Source: Candidatus Palauibacter australiensis (GTDB lineage: Bacteria; Gemmatimonadota; Gemmatimonadetes; Palauibacterales; Palauibacteraceae). From it: a stretch of 38,839 nt of DNA. The stretch is from the NCBI GenBank assembly GCA_026705295.1, contig JAPPBA010000126.1, positions 1 through 38,839 of the forward strand, given 5' to 3'. Position numbers and translations under genes: made by a program. Below, in pieces: positions 9,301 through 16,124 of this stretch (position 1 is its first letter; each line of letters begins with the position of its first letter). The notes under the pieces are model-generated. The model searched no databases, had not been told where the DNA came from, and saw only the letters and a program-made list of their open reading frames with translations.

Positions 9301-9435
9301 AACGAGCTGTCCGCGGAGCTGGACGAACACCTGCGGACCCTGGAACGGATGCTCACGGGCGACCTGTCCCGCCTGAACCGGCGCCTCGGGGAAGCGGGTC
9401 TTCCGCAACTGGAGATCAGGCCGCCGCGCGACTGA
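6352..9435 (+). CDS. Exported BNR/Asp-box (sortilin-VPS10-like) beta-propeller protein
   Basis: 1027 residues. A signal peptide (ALSVLASLSLAAMPAGLGA, cut near residue 40 before QDHVS) exports it. The body carries many Asp-box motifs of the S-x-D-x-G-x-T-W type: TTDGGTTW, SDDAGKTW, TADGGDTW, STDGGDTW, SDDGGLTW, STDGGRTL, SRDGGGNW. These form the turns of a large, probably double, beta-propeller like VPS10/sortilin or glycosidase propellers. The C-terminal ~330 residues hold a beta-rich segment then a helical, coiled-coil-like region (ESRANESVILARDLLARID). No catalytic glycosidase residues are evident, so a binding or scaffold role in the envelope is more likely than hydrolysis. Start at ATG 6352 with GGAGG before it. 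The frame stays open far upstream through the symporter gene, but that part is a shadow. Confidence 0.88.
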   Translation: MYDSVRPPVISPLERVRASFLALSVLASLSLAAMPAGLGAQDHVSLLPPMEWRSIGPDRGGRSIAVAGHAERPFEYYFGATGGGLFKTTDGGTTWTPVTDGQVGSASVGAVAMAPSDPDIVYIGMGEVQLRANVLQGDGVYRSDDAGKTWRHLGLADTHAIGRIRIHPTDPDRAYVAALGHPFGPNPERGVFRTADGGDTWEKVLFRDERTGAVDLVLDPSDPDVLYATLWQVYRKPWRLWSGGEGSGIFKSTDGGDTWTELTRNPGLPDGVLGKITIAVSGADPDRVWANLEAERGGLYRSDDGGLTWTFVNGHRDIWQRAFYFQRLVADPVDRNTLYILNFRLMRSTDGGRTLESVPETHVDHHDLWIDPTNPLRMIDGNDGGGVVTVNGGRTWTSMRYPTAQIYRLATTADFPYHVCGAQQDNTTVCVSSEWAHLRDPASPSAEWMYPVGGGESGYIAPHPADPDIFYAGATNTLTRYDRETGAATDIQPWPRIVMGEPARDMPERWNWTYPIAVSPLAPHALYVGSQHLWRSLDEGESWAKISPDLTRAEPETLDDSGGPVVKDQDGPEIYGTLYSIGLSPHDPETIWTGSDDGLVHVSRDGGGNWRDVTPPDMPPHTRVMTVEVSPHDPASAHVAGIRYEMDDRSPYAWRTDDYGASWKRIVDGIPEGAFVRVIREDPARDGLLYAGTEHGVFVSFNGGSRWSDLSFRLPDTPVTGISVEARDLVISTHGRSFWVLDDIETLRQLRADVATADVHLFSPADAVRRSIPATIDFRVSASEVHVRLDILTDDREPVRTLVDGTARGGTHRIRWDLRYPGAVTFPGIVLEGGNPALGPWAPPGRYLAQLTVDGTTREEAFEVRRDPRLGDVPAAAFTDQFRLAMAIRDAESRANESVILARDLLARIDATTADIEDDALRDEASRFAAGIEAVAGELYQLRNQSPKDKIAFPIKLNDRLTGLRSHLERGDGTPTDAYEAVFNELSAELDEHLRTLERMLTGDLSRLNRRLGEAGLPQLEIRPPRD

Positions 9436-9517
9436 TCGAAGACTTGCCATCCGTATGGCGTCATGCGACACTTTACGGAATACGGTTCGAAGATTCACCT
9501 CCGGAGGACGTCATCCA

Positions 9518-10063
9518 GTGACCCGGCCGCCCCCCCCTCACCCGGGGGAATTCGTCAGGACCGAGATCATCGAGCCGCGCGACCTGACTGTGGTCGAGGC
9601 GGCAGCGGTGCTCGGTGTCTCGCGGCCCGCGTTGTCGGCCTTCCTGAATGGCCGCTCCGATCTCTCCGCAACGATGGCGCTGCGCATCGAGCAGGCGTTC
9701 GGGGTCAACGTGGAGCAGCTGATGCGGATGCAGGCGGACTACGACAGCGCCCGGATTCGGAGACGGGAGGACGAAATCCGCCTCAGGCGGCACGGAGTGC
9801 GGGCGGTGCGGGAAAGGTCGGCGCCCTGCGAAGCCCTTCGCGTCGACGACACATTGATGCGCCGCCTGCGAGAAGAGGCCGAGCGGCGGCGGACGACCGT
9901 GTCCGAACTCCTGGAGGCGGGGCTGAGGCGCGTGCTGGCCGACCCGGCAGCGGCCAACGCCGGTTCCGAGGCTCTGAAGCCCCTTCCAACCTGGCGTGGT
10001 GGCGAACCTCTGGTCGACATCGCCGATCGGGACGCGCTCTACCGCGTGATGGAAGAGGAGTGA
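9518..10063 (+). CDS. Antitoxin with HigA-like HTH and VapB-like RHH domains
   Basis: 181 residues in one uninterrupted frame. Residues ~8-90 match HigA-type XRE antitoxins: HPGEFVRTEIIEP, the HTH VVEAAAVLGVSRPALSAFLNGRSDLS, and the family tail FGVNVEQLMRMQADYDSARIRRR. Residues ~105-142 (ALRVDDTLMRRLREEAERRRTTVSELLEAGLRRVL) look like a VapB ribbon-helix-helix. The C-terminus (PLPTWRGGEPLVDIADRDALYRVMEEE) resembles the VapB segment that wraps around a VapC toxin. The GTG start at 9518 has GGAGG 10 nt upstream. A PIN toxin follows immediately and there is no HigB upstream, so the toxin served is the PIN protein. An internal GTG (codon 94 or 97) could also start a free VapB-like protein. Two DNA-binding domains in one antitoxin is odd. 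Confidence 0.8.
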   Translation: MTRPPPPHPGEFVRTEIIEPRDLTVVEAAAVLGVSRPALSAFLNGRSDLSATMALRIEQAFGVNVEQLMRMQADYDSARIRRREDEIRLRRHGVRAVRERSAPCEALRVDDTLMRRLREEAERRRTTVSELLEAGLRRVLADPAAANAGSEALKPLPTWRGGEPLVDIADRDALYRVMEEE

Positions 10064-10067
10064 GACG

Positions 10068-10499
10068 CTGGTCTTCGACACCAATGTGCTTGTGTACGCC
10101 GCGAGCAGGAACTCGAAATTCCACCTCCCCTGCCGGCAGCAGTTGGACGAAGCGCGTCGCGGGCCTTCACCGTCCTTCCTCACGTGGAGCGTCTGTTACG
10201 AGTTCCTGCGCGTGACCACGCACCCGCAGGTGATGCCGTCACCGTGGCGAACTGGGGAGGCCTGGCGCTTTCTCTCGGAGCTCCTCAACTCGCCGGGCGT
10301 CGACCTGTTGACCGCGACGCCGCGTCACGCGGCGGTCCTCGCCCGGACGGTCGAGGAGCTTCCGGAAATCCGCGCGAACCAGATGCACGATGTGCACACG
10401 GCCGTCCTGATGCGCGAGCACGGCGTCAGCCGCATATGCACGCGCGATGCGGGTTTTCGCCGCTTTCCGTTCCTTACGGTGATCGATCCGGCGGCGTAA
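10068..10499 (+). CDS. vapC: VapC-like PIN-domain ribonuclease toxin
   Basis: About 143 residues. The PIN-domain acidic residues are in place: first Asp in VFDTNVLVYA, Glu in WSVCYEFLRVTTHP, Asp in ANQMHDVHTAVLM, and Asp in ICTRDAGFRRF. PIN toxins cut RNA (tRNA or rRNA sites) with Mg2+ until the antitoxin binds. The start is uncommon: no ATG, GTG or TTG precedes the first catalytic Asp in frame, because the frame opens at a stop at 10047. The best candidate is CTG at 10068 with GAGGAG about 8 nt upstream. Starting at GTG 10086 would delete the catalytic Asp. The gene begins 4 nt after the antitoxin stop and is presumably co-translated and co-repressed with it. Confidence 0.85.
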   Translation: MVFDTNVLVYAASRNSKFHLPCRQQLDEARRGPSPSFLTWSVCYEFLRVTTHPQVMPSPWRTGEAWRFLSELLNSPGVDLLTATPRHAAVLARTVEELPEIRANQMHDVHTAVLMREHGVSRICTRDAGFRRFPFLTVIDPAA

Positions 10500-10532
10500 A
10501 CCCCGAGAGAAGCTGCGCGCCGGAGCCGACCC

Positions 10533-11801
10533 CTATACGCGGGCGGCGATCACTCCGAGGAGGCGGTCGACGTCGTCGCGGTTGTTGAACATGGCGACGG
10601 CGGCGCGGAGGAGTTCCCCTCCCTCCTGAAACGTGAAGAACACGCCTTCCCCGCGCAGGGCGTCGCCGAGCTCGTCCGGATCCATCCCGTGGTAGAAGCT
10701 CACGATGGCCGAGGGATTCGCGGGCGGCGTGAACAGCTTCATGCCGAGGTCCGCGGCGCCCTCGCGGAGCTGGCCCGCGAGCGCGTGCGTGTGCTCGGCG
10801 ATCGGCTCCAGCCCCACCTCGCCCAGGAAGCCGAGGGCGGCGTCCATGGCCGCGATCGGGCCGTAGGCGGGGTTCGCGTACTCATACTTCTGCGCGTCCG
10901 TCTTCAGCCGGTACTGGTGCTCCGGGAGCGTCTCGGCCACGTGCCCGTGCCCGAAGCGGTCGGGCTGCATCCACTCGTGGTGCTCCCGCCGCACGTACAG
11001 CGGCGCGCAGCCGAAGTCGGCGAAGAGCCACTTGTAGCCGTTGCCGCAGGCGAAGTCGACGCCCTCGTCGTGGAGGTTGGTCGGGAAGGTGCCGAACGCC
11101 TGGATCCCGTCGGCGAACAGGTAGCCGCCACGGGCGTGCGCGATCTCGGCCAGCGTCGACAGGTCGTGCCGGAACCCGTTCCGGTTCGAGACCCACGCCA
11201 CGCTGATGAGGCGCGTGCGGTCGTCGGTGTAGGCGTCGTAGTCCTCGGGTTGGGCGCGCCCCTCGCGCGAGGGGATGATCCGGAGTTCGACTCCGTGGCG
11301 CCGCTCGAGTTCGCGGTACACGACGAAGGCGGTGACGAAGTGGAGTTCGTCGATGACCACGTTGTCGCCCGGCTGCCAGTCGATCGCCTTCGCCACCATG
11401 TTCTCGCCGTCGCTGGTCGAGAACAGGAGCGCGATCTCGTCTTCGTCCGCCCCGAACAGGCTCGCGAAGCGGCTGCGGGCGCGGGCCGTGGCCCGTCCGC
11501 GGCTCCCCGGATCGTTGTAGCTCAGCTTCTCGTCCGCGTACGCGACGAGCGCCTCGTGCACCGGACGCGGAAGCGGCCCCGTGGACGCCGTGTTCAGGTA
11601 CGCGAACTCCTCGGTGACCGGAAACTGGCCCCGGATCCCCAGCGGATCGTCGTCCGAGCGTGGACGCGAGTCGAGGACCGGCCCGGCGCCGTCACCGCCT
11701 TCAGGCGCCCCAACGGTGTGCGCGAGAGCCGGCGCGGCCGGGAGCGCGAGCCCCGCGGCGGCGGCCGTCCTGACGAAGTTGCGGCGGCTCCACTCGGTCA
11801 T
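10533..11801 (-). CDS. Tat-exported class V aminotransferase-fold PLP enzyme
   Basis: 422 residues. The N-terminus (SRRNFVRTAAAAGLALPAAPALA) is a twin-arginine signal with an AxA cleavage site near residue 27. The rest is a class V aminotransferase/cysteine desulfurase/isopenicillin-epimerase-like fold. The PLP residues are visible: Asp231 and Gln234 in ADGIQAFG, and the Schiff-base Lys257 in GNGYKWLF. Tat export of a folded, PLP-loaded enzyme is plausible because Tat carries cofactor proteins. The reaction is unknown; isopenicillin N epimerase-like and kynureninase-like relatives share the pattern. ATG 11801 is chosen for the GGAGG just upstream and the Tat motif; a longer open frame upstream reads as non-coding. 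Divergent from the cupin gene across a perfect palindrome at 11904. Confidence 0.85.
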   Translation of the reverse strand: MTEWSRRNFVRTAAAAGLALPAAPALAHTVGAPEGGDGAGPVLDSRPRSDDDPLGIRGQFPVTEEFAYLNTASTGPLPRPVHEALVAYADEKLSYNDPGSRGRATARARSRFASLFGADEDEIALLFSTSDGENMVAKAIDWQPGDNVVIDELHFVTAFVVYRELERRHGVELRIIPSREGRAQPEDYDAYTDDRTRLISVAWVSNRNGFRHDLSTLAEIAHARGGYLFADGIQAFGTFPTNLHDEGVDFACGNGYKWLFADFGCAPLYVRREHHEWMQPDRFGHGHVAETLPEHQYRLKTDAQKYEYANPAYGPIAAMDAALGFLGEVGLEPIAEHTHALAGQLREGAADLGMKLFTPPANPSAIVSFYHGMDPDELGDALRGEGVFFTFQEGGELLRAAVAMFNNRDDVDRLLGVIAARV

Positions 11802-11903
11802 CCGTCCCTCCTGATCCCTCTCGTGCGCGGTCTGTCGCAGACCTCGAATACGACCCTCCGAACGTACGTCCACAACCCGTTCGCAGGACAGCGACGCACC
11901 GCG

Positions 11904-11925
11904 ACGCGTTCCCGCGGGAACGCGT
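11904..11925. promoter_or_regulatory. Perfect 22-bp palindrome, candidate operator
   Basis: The half-site ACGCGTTCCCG at 11904-11914 is followed at once by its exact reverse complement at 11915-11925. It lies in the 226-nt region between the divergent aminotransferase (start 11801) and cupin (start 12028) genes, where both promoters should be. Gapless perfect symmetry of this length is what a dimeric repressor or activator site looks like. No run of T follows, so a terminator is unlikely, and its place between two 5' ends also argues against one. The binding protein is unknown and no regulator gene adjoins it. Confidence 0.65.
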
Positions 11926-12027
11926 GCCAACCCGCAGCCGTGGGGTGAGCCGTGGACCGGGACCCTCGGCCGTGCTTAGTGTCGTGGACCGTCTCATCTC
12001 TCCATGAATCGAAACGGGAGCCGGACC

Positions 12028-12555
12028 ATGTCGAAGCTCATCGTCGCCGCCGTCGCGGCGGGTGTCCTCTGGAGCGCGGCGCCGGGCGACCGCCCAGACA
12101 ACCCGCCGGCCACCTACATCTCCGCGGCCGACATCCTCGCCGCGATCGCGAACGCGCCGGAGGGCCGGGTCAGCGACCAGCAGATCCGGCACATCGACGC
12201 GGGCGGACACAACGCCGGCGTCGGCGTCGTCCAGCGCCCGCCGACCACGTCGCTCGGGGCGATCCAGCACCACAAGCAGACCGAGGTCTACTACGTCGTC
12301 TCGGGCCGCGGCACGCTCGTGACCGGTGGCGACCTGTCGAACGCGCGGGAACTGGACCCGGAGGGACAGACCGTGCGGACGCTCACCGGCCCCAGCGCCG
12401 TAGGCGGGATCGTGGGCGGGGAGAGCCAGGAGATCGGACCCGGCGACATGCTCATCATCCCGGCGGGATCCCCGCACGGCTTCAGCGAGATCACCGAGAC
12501 GATCACCTACATCGTCGTGCGCGTGGACCCCGAACAACTCGTCGAGCTAAAGTAG
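12028..12555 (+). CDS. Exported cupin-domain protein
   Basis: 175 residues. A short N-terminal hydrophobic segment (KLIVAAVAAGVLWSAAPG) looks like a signal peptide. The single cupin barrel has motif 1 as IQHHKQTEVYYVVSGRGTL (His81, His82, Glu86) and motif 2 as PGDMLIIPAGSPHGF (His150), a usual metal-binding set. A tandem glycine-rich loop (GPSAVGGIVGG) lies between. It may bind a metal and a small ligand in the periplasm; no reaction can be assigned. ATG 12028 is chosen over ATG 12004 because GGGAG lies at the right distance only before the later one. The amidohydrolase gene follows after 37 nt, so this is probably the first gene of an operon with the two amidohydrolases. Confidence 0.82.
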   Translation: MSKLIVAAVAAGVLWSAAPGDRPDNPPATYISAADILAAIANAPEGRVSDQQIRHIDAGGHNAGVGVVQRPPTTSLGAIQHHKQTEVYYVVSGRGTLVTGGDLSNARELDPEGQTVRTLTGPSAVGGIVGGESQEIGPGDMLIIPAGSPHGFSEITETITYIVVRVDPEQLVELK

Positions 12556-12592
12556 GAGACGCCAACCGATCCACCGTCGGAGGAACACCGGA

Positions 12593-14314
12593 ATGAGCGA
12601 CTTCACGCGGCGTGACTTCATGGCAATCTCCGGCCTCGCGGCGGGCGGCGCGGCGCTGGCGGGCTGCGGCCCGGGAGGCGCCGGGGACTCCCCAGGCGGA
12701 TCCCGCGCCGGCGCCGCGACGGGCGGGCACGCGGACCTCGTCGTCCGCGACGCGACCGTCTACACCGTCGATGACGGCCTGCCGCGCGCCGAGGCGTTCG
12801 CCGTCAAGAGCGGGCGCTTCCTCGCCGTGGGCTCGAGCGACGACGTCTCCAACCTCATCGGCCCGGGAACCGACGTCATCGACGCCGCCGGCCACACCGT
12901 CGTCCCCGGCTTCATCGACGCGCACAACCATCCCTTCTACTCCGGCACGAAGCACCTCAAGCAGGTGAGCCTCGACGTGCGCTCGATCGAGGGCATCAAG
13001 AGCGCGCTCGGCGAACGGGCCCAGAACACGCCGCCCGGCCAGTGGGTGCAGGGTTTCCTCTACGACGACACGAAGCTCGCGGACGGGCGCCCGCTGACCC
13101 GCGCGGACCTCGACGACGCGGTCCCGGACCACCCCGTCTCCGTCACCCACCGCGGCGGCCACACCGGCGTCTACAACTCCCGGGCGTTCGAACTCGCCGG
13201 GATCACCGCCGACACGCCGGACCCCCCCGGTGGCAAGTACTACAGGGAGAACGGCGAACTCACCGGGCGCGTGGCCGAACACGCCAAGGACCCGCTCGAG
13301 AGCCTCATCCCCGCCGGGACGACGCGCGCCGAGCGGCAGGAGAGCATCCGCCTCATCGGCGAACGCATGGCGGCGGCCGGCCTCACCTCCGTCCACGAGA
13401 CCGGCGCCGGCAATGATCTCGTGAGCTATCAGGACGCCTACGAGGCGGGCGAACTCCACTTCCGCGCCTACGTCTTCCCCAACGCCGGCGACGCTTCCTT
13501 CCTCTTCGCTTCCCTCAAGGCTGCGGGTATCCGGACCGGCTTCGGGGACGAGTGGGTGAGAGTCGGCGGGATCAAGTACGTGGCGGACGGCTCCGCCTCC
13601 GAGCGCACGATGGCCATGTCCACGCCCTACGTCGGACGCCCGGACGACTTCGGCATCCTCACGATGGATCAGGAGGGGATCCACCACGCGGTGGACGACG
13701 CGGTCCGGAACGGGTGGCAGATCGGCATCCACGCGAACGGCGACCTCGCGACCGACATGTGCCTCACCGCCTTCGAGCGCGCGCAGCGCGAGATGCCGCA
13801 GGCCGACCCCCGCTTCCGCCTCGAGCACTGCTCGCTCGTCAACGACGATCTCCTGCGCAGGATCCGGGACGTGGGCGCGATCCCGACGCCCTTCTACACC
13901 TACGTCCACTTCCATGGCAACAAGTGGGGCGAGTACGGGGCGGAGAAGATGGAGTGGATGTTCGCACACCGCCGGTTCATCGACTACGGGATTCCCGTGG
14001 CGGGCGCCTCCGACTATCCGCCGGGGCCGTTCGAGACGCTGATGGGCATCCAGAGCATGGTCACGCGCACGGACATGCAGGGGCGCGAGTGGGGCCCGAG
14101 CCAGAAGATCACGGTCGAGGAGGCGCTCCGCGTGTGCACGATCAACGGAGCCCACGCCGCGTTCGAGGAAGGGATCAAGGGATCGATCACCGCGGGCAAG
14201 TTGGCGGACTTCGTGATTCTTGCGGAGGACCCGCATACGGCCGACCCCTTCGCGATCAAGGAGATCGAGATTCTGCGCACCGTCGTCGGCGGGCGCGCCA
14301 CGTACGAAGCCTGA
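12593..14314 (+). CDS. Tat-exported lipoprotein amidohydrolase (YtcJ-like), copy 1
   Basis: 573 residues. The N-terminus combines a twin-arginine motif (TRRDFMAISGL) with a lipobox (LAGC, Cys25), so it is a Tat-translocated lipoprotein. The remainder is an amidohydrolase-family barrel: entry strand VRDATVYTVDDGLPRAEAFAVKSGRF, metal ligands in GFIDAHNHP (His111, His113), IHANGD, RLEHCSLV and ASDYPPG, then the closing small beta domain (GKLADFVILAEDPHTADP). YtcJ/LAF3-type enzymes hydrolyse C-N bonds, mostly with unknown natural substrates. GGAGG precedes the ATG. The next gene is a close paralogue in tandem. The export of both copies suggests breakdown of an extracellular amide or cyclic nitrogen compound. 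Confidence 0.88.
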   Translation: MSDFTRRDFMAISGLAAGGAALAGCGPGGAGDSPGGSRAGAATGGHADLVVRDATVYTVDDGLPRAEAFAVKSGRFLAVGSSDDVSNLIGPGTDVIDAAGHTVVPGFIDAHNHPFYSGTKHLKQVSLDVRSIEGIKSALGERAQNTPPGQWVQGFLYDDTKLADGRPLTRADLDDAVPDHPVSVTHRGGHTGVYNSRAFELAGITADTPDPPGGKYYRENGELTGRVAEHAKDPLESLIPAGTTRAERQESIRLIGERMAAAGLTSVHETGAGNDLVSYQDAYEAGELHFRAYVFPNAGDASFLFASLKAAGIRTGFGDEWVRVGGIKYVADGSASERTMAMSTPYVGRPDDFGILTMDQEGIHHAVDDAVRNGWQIGIHANGDLATDMCLTAFERAQREMPQADPRFRLEHCSLVNDDLLRRIRDVGAIPTPFYTYVHFHGNKWGEYGAEKMEWMFAHRRFIDYGIPVAGASDYPPGPFETLMGIQSMVTRTDMQGREWGPSQKITVEEALRVCTINGAHAAFEEGIKGSITAGKLADFVILAEDPHTADPFAIKEIEILRTVVGGRATYEA

Positions 14315-14324
14315 GGAGGTGCGG

Positions 14325-14349
14325 GCGTGCGGCGCGAGCGTGCGGCGCG
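14325..14349. repeat. Short direct repeat between the two amidohydrolase genes
   Basis: GCGTGCGGCGCG occurs at 14325-14336 and again at 14338-14349, a 13-bp period. It fills much of the 59-nt gap between the tandem amidohydrolase genes. It is probably a small slippage duplication; the ribosome-binding site of the second gene (GAGGAGG) lies just after it. Confidence 0.75.
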
Positions 14350-14373
14350 CCCGAACCCTGTGAGGAGGTGAAG

Positions 14374-16080
14374 ATGAGCGAGGTCAATCGCCGGGAGTTC
14401 ATGGCCCTTTCCGCGCTCGCGGCCGGGGGCGCGGCCCTGGCGGGTTGCGGGACGCAGGGCGGGAGCGGCGGGCAGGCCGGCGGCGGCGGCTCCGCGCCCG
14501 CCGACCAGGTCGTGACCAACGCGACCATCTACACGGTGGACGACGCGAACCCGCGGGCGGAGGCGCTCGCCGTGAAGAACGGGCGCTTCCTCGCCGCGGG
14601 CTCGAACGACGATGTCGCCAACCTCATCGGCCCGCGCACCGAGCGCATCGACGCGGGCGGCGGCACTGTCGTCCCCGGCTTCATCGACGCCCACAACCAT
14701 CCCTCCTCCTCGGGCATGCGCCACCTCACGCAGGTGGACATGAACATCCGCACGATCGAGGGGATGAAGTCCGCGCTTCGCGAGCGCGCGCAGAACACGC
14801 CTCCCGGGGAGTGGGTCGTCGGCTTCCTCTACGACGACACGAAGATCGAGGAGGGGCGTCCGCTGAACCGCCGCGACATCGATGAGGCCGTCCCCGACCA
14901 CCCCGTTCAGGTCACGCACCGGGGCGGGCACACCAGCGTCTACAACTCGAAGGCGTTCGAACTGGCCGGGATCACCGTGGACACGCCCGACCCGACGGGT
15001 GGGCACTTCTACCGCGAGGACGGCGAACTCACGGGCAAGGTCGCCTCGCTCGCGCGCCGGCCGCTGCAGCGCCTCGTCCCCGGCGGGAGCACGCGGGAGG
15101 ACCGCCAGGCCGGCGTCGCCCTCATCGGCGAACTGATGTCCGCGGCCGGCATCACCTCGGTCCACGAGACGGGCGGGAACAGCCAGGGCCTGACCGCGCT
15201 GCAGGACGCCTACGACGCGGGCGAACTCCGCTTTCGCATGAACTACTTCCCCTCCGGGGGCAGCCTGCTGTTCTCGGCGCTCAAGCAGGCGGGGGTCCGC
15301 ACCGGCTTCGGCGACGAGAACCTGCGCATCGGCGCGGTCAAGTACAGCGCGGACGGCTCCGCCTCGGAGCGCACGATGGCGATGCGCACCCCGTACGTCG
15401 GACGCCCGGACGACTACGGCATCAGCACGATGACCCAGGAGGACATCGACCGGGCGGTGGACGACGCCGTCCGCGCCGGTTTCCAGATCGCGATCCACGC
15501 GAACGGAGACAAGACGATCGACATGTGCCTCAACGCGTACGAGCGGGTCCAGCGCGAGATGCCGCAGGCCGACCCCCGCTTCCGCCTCGAGCACTGCTCG
15601 CTGGTGGACGACCCGCTCCTCCGGCGCATCAAGGATGTCGGCGCCATCCCCACCCCCTTCTACACCTACATCCACTTCCACGGGAACAAGTGGGGCGAGT
15701 ACGGGACGGAGAAGATGGAATGGATGTTCGCGCACCGCCGCTTCCTCGACTACGACATCCCCGTGGCCGGCGCCTCCGACTACCCGCCGGGCCCGTTCGA
15801 GGCCTTGATGGCGATCCAGAGCATGGTCACGCGCACGGACATGCAGGGGCGCGAGTGGGGCCCGAGCCAGAAGATCTCCGTCCCCGAGGCGCTTCGCATC
15901 TGCACGATCAACGGAGCGCACGCCTCCTTCGAGGAGCACATCAAGGGCTCGATCACCGAGGGGAAGCTGGCGGACTACGTCATCCTCGGCGACGATCCCC
16001 ACACGGCCGACCCGTACGCGATCAAGGAGATCGAAGTCGTCCGCACCGTCCTCGGCGGTCGCACCACCCACGAAGCCTGA
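14374..16080 (+). CDS. Tat-exported lipoprotein amidohydrolase (YtcJ-like), copy 2
   Basis: 568 residues, a tandem paralogue of the previous gene with most residues identical along the whole length by eye, including long unbroken blocks around the metal ligands. It has the same twin-arginine lipoprotein leader (NRREFMALSAL...LAGC, Cys25), GFIDAHNHP (His107, His109), IHANGD, LEHCSLVDD and ASDYPPGPFEA. Differences gather in the leader, in the 155-215 region and in the loop after THRGGHT, so the two copies may accept related but different substrates. ATG 14374 has a strong GAGGAGG before it; an earlier open frame overlapping copy 1 is a shadow. The enoyl-CoA hydratase follows after 44 nt. Confidence 0.88.
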   Translation: MSEVNRREFMALSALAAGGAALAGCGTQGGSGGQAGGGGSAPADQVVTNATIYTVDDANPRAEALAVKNGRFLAAGSNDDVANLIGPRTERIDAGGGTVVPGFIDAHNHPSSSGMRHLTQVDMNIRTIEGMKSALRERAQNTPPGEWVVGFLYDDTKIEEGRPLNRRDIDEAVPDHPVQVTHRGGHTSVYNSKAFELAGITVDTPDPTGGHFYREDGELTGKVASLARRPLQRLVPGGSTREDRQAGVALIGELMSAAGITSVHETGGNSQGLTALQDAYDAGELRFRMNYFPSGGSLLFSALKQAGVRTGFGDENLRIGAVKYSADGSASERTMAMRTPYVGRPDDYGISTMTQEDIDRAVDDAVRAGFQIAIHANGDKTIDMCLNAYERVQREMPQADPRFRLEHCSLVDDPLLRRIKDVGAIPTPFYTYIHFHGNKWGEYGTEKMEWMFAHRRFLDYDIPVAGASDYPPGPFEALMAIQSMVTRTDMQGREWGPSQKISVPEALRICTINGAHASFEEHIKGSITEGKLADYVILGDDPHTADPYAIKEIEVVRTVLGGRTTHEA

Positions 16081-16124
16081 CCGCGCGCCGCCCGAAACAG
16101 CCAACCCTGTAGCCTGGAGTCGTC

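Noticed and set aside
9436-9517. Possible HigB toxin remnant upstream of the antitoxin
   Set aside because: Three frames of this 82-nt gap show no RelE/HigB motif and the gap is far too short.
10084-10088. GTG 10086 as the VapC start
   Set aside because: It would delete the first catalytic Asp (VFDTN), which the PIN fold needs.
14014-16104. 696-codon minus-strand open frame antisense to the second amidohydrolase
   Set aside because: The opposite-strand protein is a clear family member; the antisense frame is Val/Asp/Arg-rich with no motif.
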